The position numbers and the translations under genes are program-made. A stretch of DNA of 33,453 bases from Beijerinckiaceae bacterium (GTDB lineage Bacteria > Pseudomonadota > Alphaproteobacteria > Rhizobiales > Beijerinckiaceae): NCBI GenBank assembly GCA_019753285.1, contig JAIELD010000084.1, positions 1 to 33,453 on the forward strand, read 5' to 3'. Under the pieces are notes generated by a model, which searched no databases, was not told the origin of the DNA, and saw only the letters and a program-made list of their open reading frames with translations. Positions 8,287 to 15,466 of this stretch are shown in pieces; positions within the stretch are counted from its first letter, which is position 1, and each line of letters begins with the position of its first letter.

Positions 8287-8306
8287 GCCGCATGCCGTCA
8301 TGCGGC
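8287..8306 (+). promoter_or_regulatory. 5' leader hairpin 1
   Basis: A perfect 8-bp stem, GCCGCATG (8287-8294) and CATGCGGC (8299-8306), with a CCGT loop. It lies between the TATAAT at 8258 and the small coding region at 8348, so it would be in the transcript leader. It has no T-run and is therefore not an intrinsic terminator. Confidence 0.6.
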
Positions 8307-8315
8307 CGATGAAGA

Positions 8316-8342
8316 GGAACTCAGCAAGAGTTCCCGGAGGAA
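8316..8342 (+). promoter_or_regulatory. 5' leader hairpin 2 next to the ribosome-binding site
   Basis: A perfect 7-bp stem, GGAACTC (8316-8322) and GAGTTCC (8328-8334), with loop AGCAA, lies one base before the strong ribosome site GGAGGAA (8336-8342). The TTCC of its right arm (8331-8334) could instead pair with GGAA (8339-8342) of the ribosome site. Two exclusive pairings that free or cover the ribosome site are what a translational switch would look like. The pairing is seen; the switching is inferred. Confidence 0.5.
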
Positions 8343-8347
8343 ACGAC

Positions 8348-8515
8348 GTGAAGAAGCCAGCTACAGTTGAGCGCTCTGACGCACGTGTCGAGCCAACCCG
8401 ATCATACAAGAAAATCGGCATTGCCGCCGTCGCCGCCGCGCACGCCATCAAGCCGCGCGAGGACAAGTCGAAGACGCAGCGCGTCACGCCGCCGGTGCTG
8501 CTTCAGGATCACTGA
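8348..8515 (+). CDS. Small basic protein, unknown function
   Basis: A 55-residue protein starting with GTG at 8348, five bases after an excellent GGAGGAA ribosome site. It is rich in Lys and Arg with a short Ala-rich centre (I-G-I-A-A-V-A-A-A-H) too weak to be a membrane helix. The end is polar (Q-R-V-T-P-P-V-L-L-Q-D-H). I recognise no family. The strong ribosome site and structured leader argue that it is real. It converges on the M48 protease gene, with 76 bp between stops that contain a CCGGTC-TT-GACCGG repeat (8575-8588) but no T-run. Confidence 0.6.
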   Translation: MKKPATVERSDARVEPTRSYKKIGIAAVAAAHAIKPREDKSKTQRVTPPVLLQDH

Positions 8516-8591
8516 GCCTATCTGCGGTCAGGCCCTGTTCGCATAGAACGCAACCGGCGACTTCAGACGCATGTCCGGTCTTGACCGGCGA

Positions 8592-9701
8592 TCAGCGCAG
8601 ATGGGCCGGCAGGAACGACGCTTCTGCGGCGTGGCCCTCTCCCGTTCCCGAGCCGACATTCGGCACGCCGACCGCGTTTTCTGAAAGCGGAGCGTCGATA
8701 ACAGGCAAATCCGGCATCGGGCCAGGGTCGCGCCCGCCCGCAAACCGGATCAAAGCGCCGATGCGGTCATCGATGCTCGGATGCGTCGCGAAGAGGCCGC
8801 TCATGCGCGCCGTCGCCAAAGGCGTCTCGATGAAGAAGCCGCTCATCTGAGAGGGCATTGACGGCATTGCCGCATGCATCTCGATTTTGCGCAGCGCCGA
8901 GATCATCGCATCAGGATTTTTCGTGAGTTCGACCGCGCCTGCGTCGGCGAGAAATTCACGCGAACGGGAAATCGCGAATTTGAGCAGCACGGATGCGCCC
9001 CAGCTCAAGAGAATGAGGCCGATCGCCAGCAGCACGACGATGAACGCCCCGCCCTTTTTGTCGTTGCCACGCGAGCTGGAGCGGCTGGAGGGAAAACTCA
9101 GCATATTGCCATTGCGCATCAGCAACTCGCCGACAAGACCGAAGAAACCGACGAAAATCGTCGATATCACCAGCAGCCGCACGTCGAGATTGCGGATATG
9201 GGTGAGTTCATGGCCAAGAACCGCTTCGAGCTCGGCCGGCGTCAGCGCATTCAACAGCCCACGCGTGACGGTGACGGAGTAACTGCCCGGCTTCAATCCG
9301 GAAGCATAAGCATTCAGCGCCTCGTCCTCGATGATGCGCAGCGACGGCATCGGCAATCCGCGCGATATGCACAAGTTTTCGAGCGCGTTGTAGAGCGCCG
9401 GCGCATCCTCGCGGCTCACGGCCTGCGCGCCGGTGGCAAGATCGATCATCGCCTGGTTGAAGACATAGGCGATGGCGAACCAGACTGCGGCTCCCATCAT
9501 CAGCAGCGGCCAGAAGCGGACGACGTCGTTGAGCGCCGCCGCGATCAGCACGCCGGCGGCGCGCGGCGCGCCTGCCGCCTCGTAGAGCAGCGCGAAGGAA
9601 AAGAAGAGGACGTGCAACAGCACGACGAAGCCCGAGAGTAGCAGGACGCTGCAGATCTCGTTTTTTCGGATATGCGTGTAAAGACCGTAAGCCTGGAACA
9701 T
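8592..9701 (-). CDS. M48-family membrane zinc protease (HtpX-like)
   Basis: A 369-residue integral membrane metallopeptidase. Two hydrophobic segments lie in residues 15-85 and two more around 175-245. The zinc motif H-E-L-T-H is at 164-168 and the third ligand Glu is in S-R-S-R-E-F-L-A-D-A. HtpX-type proteases degrade damaged membrane proteins in the inner membrane. This protein is longer than E. coli HtpX (about 290 residues), with a Pro/Gly-rich cytoplasmic tail of about 50 residues. It follows lemA by 27 bp; lemA beside an M48 protease is a recurrent bacterial arrangement, so the two probably act together. The symbol is withheld because the protein matches the broader M48 group rather than HtpX proper. 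Confidence 0.92.
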   Translation of the reverse strand: MFQAYGLYTHIRKNEICSVLLLSGFVVLLHVLFFSFALLYEAAGAPRAAGVLIAAALNDVVRFWPLLMMGAAVWFAIAYVFNQAMIDLATGAQAVSREDAPALYNALENLCISRGLPMPSLRIIEDEALNAYASGLKPGSYSVTVTRGLLNALTPAELEAVLGHELTHIRNLDVRLLVISTIFVGFFGLVGELLMRNGNMLSFPSSRSSSRGNDKKGGAFIVVLLAIGLILLSWGASVLLKFAISRSREFLADAGAVELTKNPDAMISALRKIEMHAAMPSMPSQMSGFFIETPLATARMSGLFATHPSIDDRIGALIRFAGGRDPGPMPDLPVIDAPLSENAVGVPNVGSGTGEGHAAEASFLPAHLR

Positions 9702-9728
9702 GGGCGTCGCCCGGTCGCTCGCCTGCCG

Positions 9729-10295
9729 CTAGAACTTCACCGTCGGAGCCTGCTGCACGGCCGAGCGATCGGCCTCGCCGAGCGTGAAGAATTCCTGCGG
9801 CTGGAAGCCCATCGACCCGGAATAGAAGGCGGCTGGGATACTTTCCCGCGCGCCATTGTATTCTGCCGCCGCATTGTTGAAGAAGCGCCGCGCCGCCGCG
9901 ATCTTGTTCTCGATATCGGAGAGCTCGCCTTGGAGCTGCGTGAAATTCTGGCTCGCCTTCAAGTCGGGATATGCCTCACTGAGCGCGATCAGCCGGCCGA
10001 GCGCGCCGCTCAAAGCCGTTTCCGCGGCTGCCTGCGCGGAGACGCCCTGCGCGGAGACGGCCTGATTGCGGGCCTTCACCACGTCTTCCAGCGTGCCTCG
10101 CTCATGTGAGGCGTAGCCTTTCACGGTCTCGACGAGATTGGGGACGAGGTCGTGTCTCAGCTTCAACTGGACGTCGATGTCGGAAAAGGCCTGCCTGCAG
10201 CGCTGGCGCAGGGTTACGAGGCCATTATAGGAAAAGACGAGCCAGAGGGCGGCCAGCCCCACCACGATCAAGACGATGATGAGACCCGTGGACAT
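9729..10295 (-). CDS. lemA: LemA-family membrane-anchored protein
   Basis: A 188-residue protein with one N-terminal membrane helix (residues 4-23) and a helical soluble domain. LemA signatures are plain: Y-N-x-L-V-x-L-R-x-R, the Q-L-K-L-R-H-D-L-V-P-N-L-V-E-T-V-K-G-Y segment near residue 45, E-N-K-I-A-A-A-R-R-F-F-N-N-A-A, and a C-terminal F-x-P-x-E-F-F. The topology is N-out with the domain on one face of the inner membrane. Its biochemical role is not settled in any organism. It is first in a two-gene unit with the M48 protease downstream, which supports a shared role in membrane protein quality control. Confidence 0.93.
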   Translation of the reverse strand: MSTGLIIVLIVVGLAALWLVFSYNGLVTLRQRCRQAFSDIDVQLKLRHDLVPNLVETVKGYASHERGTLEDVVKARNQAVSAQGVSAQAAAETALSGALGRLIALSEAYPDLKASQNFTQLQGELSDIENKIAAARRFFNNAAAEYNGARESIPAAFYSGSMGFQPQEFFTLGEADRSAVQQAPTVKF

Positions 10296-10479
10296 TCACC
10301 CGAACTCCAGCAAAAACGCCAACCCGCCGCGACAATAGAGGCGGGCGCGGCCAGCGTCCAGCCGGCAATCGGCACCGGCCGAACTCCTGTCGTCACCCTG
10401 CTCTCGCCATCATCATGCGGCAACAGAGCCTTGCCTATCCCGCATGGATTTCTTAACCGCGAACGTATATTGCATCGCA

Positions 10480-11364
10480 ATGATCAGCAGGCGAACATTC
10501 CTGACCTCGCTTTCGAGCTTCGTCGTCGGCAGCATGGTGCTTGGCGGCTACGCCTTCGGCATCGAGCCGGTCTACCGTCTGCGGGTTCAACGCTATGCCT
10601 TGACGCCGCCTGGCTGGACGCCGGGCCTCAAGCTGCGCATCGCGGCGCTGAGCGACATCCACGCAAACGAGCCTTTCATGCCGCTGCCGCGCATTCGCGA
10701 AATCGTGGATGCAACCAACGCGCTGCAGCCGGACCTCATCGTCCTGCTCGGCGATTACGTGTTCGGTCACAAACTTCAGCTCCGCAAGATCGCCAACGCC
10801 GAATGGGCGGCCGAGTTCGCCCGGCTGCGGGCGCCGCTCGGCGTCCATGCGATTCTCGGCAATCACGAATGGTGGGAGGACCGCAAGGATCCGCGCGCCG
10901 GAGCGCTTGCCGCGCGCACGGCTCTGGAAGCCGTTGGCATCCCGGTGATGGAGAACGACGCTGTAAGGCTCGCCAAGGATGGCAGGCCGTTCTGGCTGCT
11001 CGGACTCGGCGACCAGCTCTCATTCCAGATGCAGCGGCACGGCTATGGCGGGGTCGACGACCTGCCGGCGACCCTCGCCAGGGTGACGGACGACGCGCCT
11101 GTCGTGCTGCTGGCGCATGAGCCCGACATCTTCGTGGACGTGCCGTCGCGCGTCGCGCTCACGCTGTCCGGCCATACGCATGGAGGCCAGATCAGGTTGT
11201 TCGGCTGGTCGCCTGTCACGCCATCGATCTACGGAAACCGCTTCGCCTACGGCCATGTCGTCGAAGGCGGCCGCAATCTGATCGTCTCAGGCGGGCTCGG
11301 CACCAGCCAGGTTCCGGTGCGGCTCGGCGTTCCGCCGGAGATCGTGCTCGCCGAACTCGGCTGA
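10480..11364 (+). CDS. Tat-exported metallophosphoesterase (YaeI/LpxG-like)
   Basis: A 294-residue calcineurin-like phosphoesterase. All metal motifs are present: S-D-I-H (58-61), L-G-D-Y (90-93), G-N-H-E (127-130), A-H-E-P-D, and S-G-H-T-H-G-G-Q. The ATG at 10480 puts S-R-R-T-F-L-T at residues 3-9, followed by a hydrophobic stretch, a good twin-arginine signal or anchor; the earlier ATG at 10444 would bury it. The family includes YkuE and YaeI and the UDP-2,3-diacylglucosamine hydrolase LpxG, so a lipid or cell-envelope phosphate substrate is plausible but not shown. It is divergent from lemA across 184 bp. Confidence 0.9.
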   Translation: MISRRTFLTSLSSFVVGSMVLGGYAFGIEPVYRLRVQRYALTPPGWTPGLKLRIAALSDIHANEPFMPLPRIREIVDATNALQPDLIVLLGDYVFGHKLQLRKIANAEWAAEFARLRAPLGVHAILGNHEWWEDRKDPRAGALAARTALEAVGIPVMENDAVRLAKDGRPFWLLGLGDQLSFQMQRHGYGGVDDLPATLARVTDDAPVVLLAHEPDIFVDVPSRVALTLSGHTHGGQIRLFGWSPVTPSIYGNRFAYGHVVEGGRNLIVSGGLGTSQVPVRLGVPPEIVLAELG

Positions 11365-11366
11365 GC

Positions 11367-11813
11367 CTACATCCCCTGACGATAGACGATGAAGCCGGAC
11401 TTTTCAGCAAGCTGATCGTAGAGCGCCTGCGCCACGGCGTTCGTCTCGTGCGTCTGCCAGTAGACGCGCGGCGAGCCCGCCTTCCTCGCCTCGTCATAGA
11501 CGGAGAGAATGAGCTTGCGGCCGACACCCTTGCCACGCAAGGCCTGCCCGGTGAACAAATCCTGCAGATAGCAGACCGGCGCGATCATCGCGGTATTGCG
11601 ATGATAAAGGTAATGGACGAGGCCGACGAGTTCACCCTCGCTTTCGGCGACATGGGCGTGCAGCGGCTCATACGCGTCGAAGAAGCGCGACCATGTCGTC
11701 CGCGTCACCTCCTCAGGGATGACGCGCTCGTAAAACGCATTATAGCCTTCCCAGAGTGGTCGCCAGCGCTCGAAATCGCCGGGCTCGACCCTGCGGATCA
11801 CGACATCGCTCAT
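11367..11813 (-). CDS. GNAT-family N-acetyltransferase
   Basis: A 148-residue GNAT protein. The acetyl-CoA binding motif A is seen as L-Q-D-L-F-T and then Q-A-L-R-G-K-G-V-G-R-K-L-I, with motif B near H-E-T-N-A-V-A-Q-A-L-Y-D. The N-terminal I-R-R-V-E-P-G-D-F-E-R-W-R-P-L-W is typical. Its ATG overlaps the stop of the dehydratase-like gene by 4 bp (ATGA), so the two are translationally coupled. The substrate is unknown; the family includes polyamine and amino-acid acetyltransferases. An amine or amino acid connected with the upstream enzyme is an inference only. Confidence 0.9.
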   Translation of the reverse strand: MSDVVIRRVEPGDFERWRPLWEGYNAFYERVIPEEVTRTTWSRFFDAYEPLHAHVAESEGELVGLVHYLYHRNTAMIAPVCYLQDLFTGQALRGKGVGRKLILSVYDEARKAGSPRVYWQTHETNAVAQALYDQLAEKSGFIVYRQGM

Positions 11814-12811
11814 GCGTTGCCAACGAGGCTCGAAAAGCGGGCGAGATCGACATTGCCGCCACTGATCACGACACCGACGCGCTTGTCGCGGCAATCGACG
11901 ACGCCCTTGAAGGCCGCCGTCGCGGCGAGGCAGCCGGTCGGCTCCACGATCATCTTCATGCGTTCGGCGAAGAAGCGCATGCTCTCGACGAGCGCGGCGT
12001 CCGTCACAGTCACCACATCCGAGACGAGCGAGCGGATGATCGCGAAATTGCGCTTGCCGGGGCTCGTGCTGAGCGCGCCATCGGCGATCGAGGTCGGCGT
12101 CGGGATGCTGACGATCCTGCCGCTGCGAAACGATTGCTGCACGTCGTTGCCGGCTTCGGGCTCGACGCCGATCACCGTGCAGCCGGGCGAGAGCGCCGCT
12201 GCCGAGAGCGCGCAGCCGGAGATGAGGCCGCCGCCGCCGAGGCATACGAACAGCATGTCGAGCGGGCCGGTCTCCTCGATGAGTTCGGCGGCAAGCGTCC
12301 CCTGCCCCGCGATGACCGCCGCATGATCGAAGGGCGGCACCACCGTCAGCCCACGCCGGTCGGCGAGATCCCTGACGAGGCCGTCGCGGTCATCCTTGTA
12401 GCGATCGAATGTGATGACCTCGGCCCCGTAGCCCGCCGTCGCGTCGATCTTCATCTGCGGCGCGTCGGACGGCATGACGATCGTCACCTTGACGCCCTGC
12501 ATCTGGCCCGAGAGCGCGAGGCACTGGCCGTGATTGCCCGAGGAATAGGCCAGAACGCCCCTTGCGCGCTCGTTGTCGTTGAGGCTGGCGATGGCGTTGT
12601 AAGCCCCGCGGAACTTGAACGAGCCGCCGCGCTGGAAATTCTCGCACTTGAAATAGAGCTTCGCCCCAGCGAGCTTGTCGGCCGTCTTCGACGTCATCAC
12701 CGGGGTGCGGTAGGCGATGCCGGAGAGGCGTTTGCGGGCAGCCTCGACATCGGCGAAGCCGGGAACATCGAGAGAAGCGTCGAAATCGGGCGACGATGGC
12801 GTGGTCAGCAT
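11810..12811 (-). CDS. PLP-dependent threonine/serine dehydratase-like enzyme
   Basis: A 333-residue fold-type II PLP enzyme. The Schiff-base Lys is K66 in G-G-S-F-K-F-R-G-A; the substrate loop is S-S-G-N-H-G-Q and the phosphate loop is G-G-G-G-L-I-S-G. It lacks the C-terminal ACT-type regulatory domain of biosynthetic IlvA, so it fits catabolic threonine dehydratase, hydroxyaspartate ammonia-lyase or serine racemase; these cannot be separated by eye. The ATG at 12811 is chosen over an in-frame TTG at 12838, because TTG sits right behind a possible -10 (12841-12846). It is followed by the overlapping GNAT gene. Confidence 0.9.
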   Translation of the reverse strand: MLTTPSSPDFDASLDVPGFADVEAARKRLSGIAYRTPVMTSKTADKLAGAKLYFKCENFQRGGSFKFRGAYNAIASLNDNERARGVLAYSSGNHGQCLALSGQMQGVKVTIVMPSDAPQMKIDATAGYGAEVITFDRYKDDRDGLVRDLADRRGLTVVPPFDHAAVIAGQGTLAAELIEETGPLDMLFVCLGGGGLISGCALSAAALSPGCTVIGVEPEAGNDVQQSFRSGRIVSIPTPTSIADGALSTSPGKRNFAIIRSLVSDVVTVTDAALVESMRFFAERMKMIVEPTGCLAATAAFKGVVDCRDKRVGVVISGGNVDLARFSSLVGNA

Positions 12812-12840
12812 GGGGCAACCTATCGATTGGGCATTCAAAG

Positions 12841-12899
12841 TGTATAAATCAAACAGGCGTCGGGCAAACGTTTATCCGAAATGGATTCGATCAATCGAA
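12841..12899 (-). promoter_or_regulatory. Possible promoter and palindromic operator for the dehydratase/GNAT operon
   Basis: On the - strand TATACA (12846-12841) is a plausible -10, with a weak GTTTGC about 17 bases upstream. Further up, TTCGAT-CA-ATCGAA (12886-12899) is a perfect 6-bp inverted repeat centred about 80 bases from the start codon, the size and place expected for a small dimeric regulator. Which protein binds it is unknown. Confidence 0.35.
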
Positions 12900-12917
12900 C
12901 TGAACACGGGTCAAAAC

Positions 12918-12943
12918 AAAAAAAAGCCGGGCATCGGCCCGGC
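12918..12943 (-). terminator. Intrinsic terminator of the L,D-transpeptidase gene
   Basis: Read on the - strand, GCCGGGC-CGAT-GCCCGGC (12943-12926) forms a perfect 7-bp GC stem with a 4-base loop, directly followed by eight T (12925-12918). It lies 33 bp after the stop at 12976. It is the clearest intrinsic terminator in the window. Confidence 0.92.
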
Positions 12944-12975
12944 CTTTGATGACGCGCGATTTCAACGCGAAGTGT

Positions 12976-13581
12976 TCAGCGCACCACGACGGGCGTGCCG
13001 ACCTTGACGCGGTTGTAGAGGTCGATCGCGTCGATGTTCTGCATGCGGATGCAGCCGAGCGAAACCGCCTCGCCGATCATCTCCGGCTCGTTTGTGCCGT
13101 GGATGCGGTACTGCGTGTCCTTGTTACCCTCGTAGAGATAAAGGCCGCGGGATCCGAGCGGGCTGAGCGGGCCGCCCGGCACGGTCGCCGGCAGACCTGG
13201 GCTGAGGCGGCGCGCCTCGGGGCCGGGAGTCCAGCCCGGCCATTCGGCCTTGCGGCCGATCGTGGCGGTGCCCTTCCATTGATAGGCGTCTGCGCCCGGC
13301 GAAATCGGATAGCGAAGCGCCGTGCCACCTTCCTCGACGAGGTAGAGGAAGCGGGTGTCGGTATCGACCACGACGGTGCCCGGCGGCTCCTTGGTCGGGT
13401 TCTTCAGGCGAAAGCGTCCGCGATAGGGATCGTTGCCCGAAGAGGAGGGCTGCGGCGCAAGAGCGAGAAGCTGCGCATCGCGCGGGTTCACCGAGGGATC
13501 GGCGAAGGCTTCATACTTGTTACAAGCCGTCAGCGTGACAGCCAGCACAGGCAAAACAAAGAGGAAAGAGCGAAAACGCAT
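12976..13581 (-). CDS. Lipoprotein L,D-transpeptidase (YkuD/ErfK family)
   Basis: A 201-residue protein with a lipoprotein signal: hydrophobic residues 4-16, then L-T-A-C with C20 as the lipidated residue. The YkuD catalytic motif is complete: H161 in H-G-T-N, and S-L-G-C-I-R-M with nucleophile C177. Such enzymes form 3-3 crosslinks in peptidoglycan or attach lipoproteins to it. Length and short linker match the ErfK/YbiS group common in Rhizobiales, which rely on L,D-crosslinks. The gene is monocistronic, with a strong terminator. The 207-bp gap upstream (13582-13788) holds short hairpins, such as 13675-13691 and 13703-13716, but no clear operator. Confidence 0.93.
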   Translation of the reverse strand: MRFRSFLFVLPVLAVTLTACNKYEAFADPSVNPRDAQLLALAPQPSSSGNDPYRGRFRLKNPTKEPPGTVVVDTDTRFLYLVEEGGTALRYPISPGADAYQWKGTATIGRKAEWPGWTPGPEARRLSPGLPATVPGGPLSPLGSRGLYLYEGNKDTQYRIHGTNEPEMIGEAVSLGCIRMQNIDAIDLYNRVKVGTPVVVR

Positions 13582-13788
13582 TGGGGCTTCACGAAGTTGG
13601 AAAATGATGATGATCGTATAGTCCGGTTCGGCGGTTTAAACGAGTGTGAAAAAAACACAGTGGTATTTTTAATACATCTGCCTTGCGGATGTGCGGAAAG
13701 GTCGCGCCGTGGCGCGTGAGGCTGGAACGCTGCGCTGCGACCAGCTATCGCGACCAATAAGATTCTGAATAATAAGGGTTTTAACGCA

Positions 13789-14715
13789 TTGACAACGCTT
13801 TTTATCGCCGATCCTGTCTTTCTCGAGCATGAAACTTCGGCCGGCCATCCAGAACGCCCGGATCGCCTGCGAGCGCTCGATGTCGCTTTTCGGTCGGGGG
13901 TGTTTTCCGGGCTGTTGCGCGAATCAGCGCCGTTGGGCGTCGATGCCGATGTGCTGCGCGTTCACCCACAAGCCTATATCGACAGGCTGGAGGCCTCCGC
14001 GCCGCAAACGGGTCTCGCCCATCTCGACGCCGACACGATGATGTCGCCAGGCACGCTGGAAGCGATCTACCGGGCCACCGGCGCGGCGGTTCGTGCCGTC
14101 GACGCCGTGATGACGGGCCAATGCCGGAACGCTTTCGTCGCCTCGCGCCCCCCCGGACACCATGCCGAGACGGCGACGGCGATGGGCTTCTGCTTCTTCA
14201 ACTTCGCGGCGATCGCAGCGCGGTGTGCGCAGGCGCTGCATGGCGCGCGGCGCGTGACGATTGTCGATTGGGACGTGCATCACGGCAACGGCACCGAGGA
14301 AATCTTCTGGTCGGATCCAAGCGTGCTCTATTGTTCGACGCATCAGTCACCCCTCTACCCCGGCACCGGAGCGGCGACGGACACCGGCGCGCATGGGACG
14401 ATCGTCAACGTGCCCTTGCGCGAAGGGGCGGGAAGCGAAGCGTTCCGTCAGGCCTTCGAGCGGACGATCCTGCCTCGGATCGACGCCTTCGCGCCGGACC
14501 TCATCATCATATCTGCGGGCTTCGACGCGCATAACCGCGATCCGCTCGGCGGTCTTCTCCTTGGCGAAGAGGATTTTTCGTGGGCCACCTCCGCGCTGAT
14601 GGCACTTGCCCGCAAGCATTGCGGCGACCGCATCGTCTCGATCCTCGAAGGCGGATACGATCTGAAGGGGCTGAGCCTTTCGGCCTGCGCGCATGTAGCG
14701 GCGCTGATGGCGTGA
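13789..14715 (+). CDS. Histone deacetylase-family (acetylpolyamine amidohydrolase-like) protein
   Basis: A 308-residue zinc amidohydrolase. The charge-relay His pair is in R-P-P-G-H-H-A-E (120-127). The zinc ligands are D162 and H164 in D-W-D-V-H-H-G-N-G-T and D246 in S-A-G-F-D-A-H, and E-G-G-Y-D follows near the end. Bacterial members remove acetyl groups from polyamines, acetoin-related or other small molecules; the true substrate is unknown. The start is a TTG at 13789 with AAGGG about ten bases upstream. In Rhizobiales this gene is often near aroC and ribB, as here. Confidence 0.92.
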   Translation: MTTLFIADPVFLEHETSAGHPERPDRLRALDVAFRSGVFSGLLRESAPLGVDADVLRVHPQAYIDRLEASAPQTGLAHLDADTMMSPGTLEAIYRATGAAVRAVDAVMTGQCRNAFVASRPPGHHAETATAMGFCFFNFAAIAARCAQALHGARRVTIVDWDVHHGNGTEEIFWSDPSVLYCSTHQSPLYPGTGAATDTGAHGTIVNVPLREGAGSEAFRQAFERTILPRIDAFAPDLIIISAGFDAHNRDPLGGLLLGEEDFSWATSALMALARKHCGDRIVSILEGGYDLKGLSLSACAHVAALMA

Positions 14716-14824
14716 CCGTCGGGCGCGATCGCAAAGGTCGATAATTCACATATCTCCAACGGCAAAAGTTCGCTTTACTATATCCACGAACCGCAAAACG
14801 CGGTCGCCGTTTTTGGAGGATACG

Positions 14825-15463
14825 ATGTTCGCTGCTAGACCACTCTTGAAACTCGCCCTGATCGCCGCCTTTTGCGGAGGACCAGCCATGACATCGTACT
14901 CGCAGGACCGGATGCCGCCGATCCCGGCCGACAAGCTTACCGAGGCGCAGAAGAAGGCCTCGGCCGAATTCGAGGCCGCGCGCAAGGTGCCCGTCTTCGG
15001 CCCGTTCGTACCGTTGCTGCGCAGCCCGGAATTCATGCTGGCCGCCAGCAATATGGGGCTCTACCTGCGCTACAAAACCTCGCTCCCCCTGAAGATCAAC
15101 GAGTTCGTCATCCTCATCACCTCGCGGGAATGGAGCCAGCAGGTCGAGTGGGAAATCCATTACCCGATCGCCATCAAGGCCGGGCTCGCGAAGGAATTCG
15201 CGGACGCGATCGCCGAAGGCAGGCGGCCGGAGAACATGCCGGAGGAAGAGCAGATCGCTTACGACTTCTCGACGGAGCTGCACCGCAACAAGTCGGTCAG
15301 CGACGCCACCTACGCCAAGGCGCTGGCGAAATTCGGCGAGCAGGGCGTGACCGACATGGCGGGAACCAACGGCTATTACACGCTGCTCGCCATGTCGATG
15401 AACACGGCGCGGACGGCTGGCGCGAAGGGCGAGAAGGCGGTGCTGCCGCCCTTGATCAAGTAG
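14825..15463 (+). CDS. Exported carboxymuconolactone-decarboxylase-family protein
   Basis: A 212-residue protein; the ATG has GGAGGA four bases upstream. Residues 1-26 look like a Sec signal (A-R-P-L-L-K-L-A-L-I-A-A-F), which is unusual for this otherwise cytoplasmic family. The CMD core is seen in V-E-W-E-I-H-Y-P-I-A-I-K-A-G-L, matching E-x-x-x-H-x-P-x-A-x-x-A-G. The mature part has no cysteine, so it cannot be an AhpD-type peroxidase-partner with a CxxC site. It fits the decarboxylase-like COG2128 group, whose functions are mostly unassigned. It is convergent with ribB, 3 bp apart. The export prediction rests on the N-terminus alone. Confidence 0.85.
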   Translation: MFAARPLLKLALIAAFCGGPAMTSYSQDRMPPIPADKLTEAQKKASAEFEAARKVPVFGPFVPLLRSPEFMLAASNMGLYLRYKTSLPLKINEFVILITSREWSQQVEWEIHYPIAIKAGLAKEFADAIAEGRRPENMPEEEQIAYDFSTELHRNKSVSDATYAKALAKFGEQGVTDMAGTNGYYTLLAMSMNTARTAGAKGEKAVLPPLIK

Positions 15464-15466
15464 CGC

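Noticed and set aside
8575-8588. CCGGTC-TT-GACCGG as a terminator between the small gene and the M48 protease gene
   Set aside because: No T-run on either side and a 2-base loop.
11756-12847. Long + strand open frame (363 codons)
   Set aside because: It is antisense to the dehydratase-like gene, whose PLP motifs are unmistakable.
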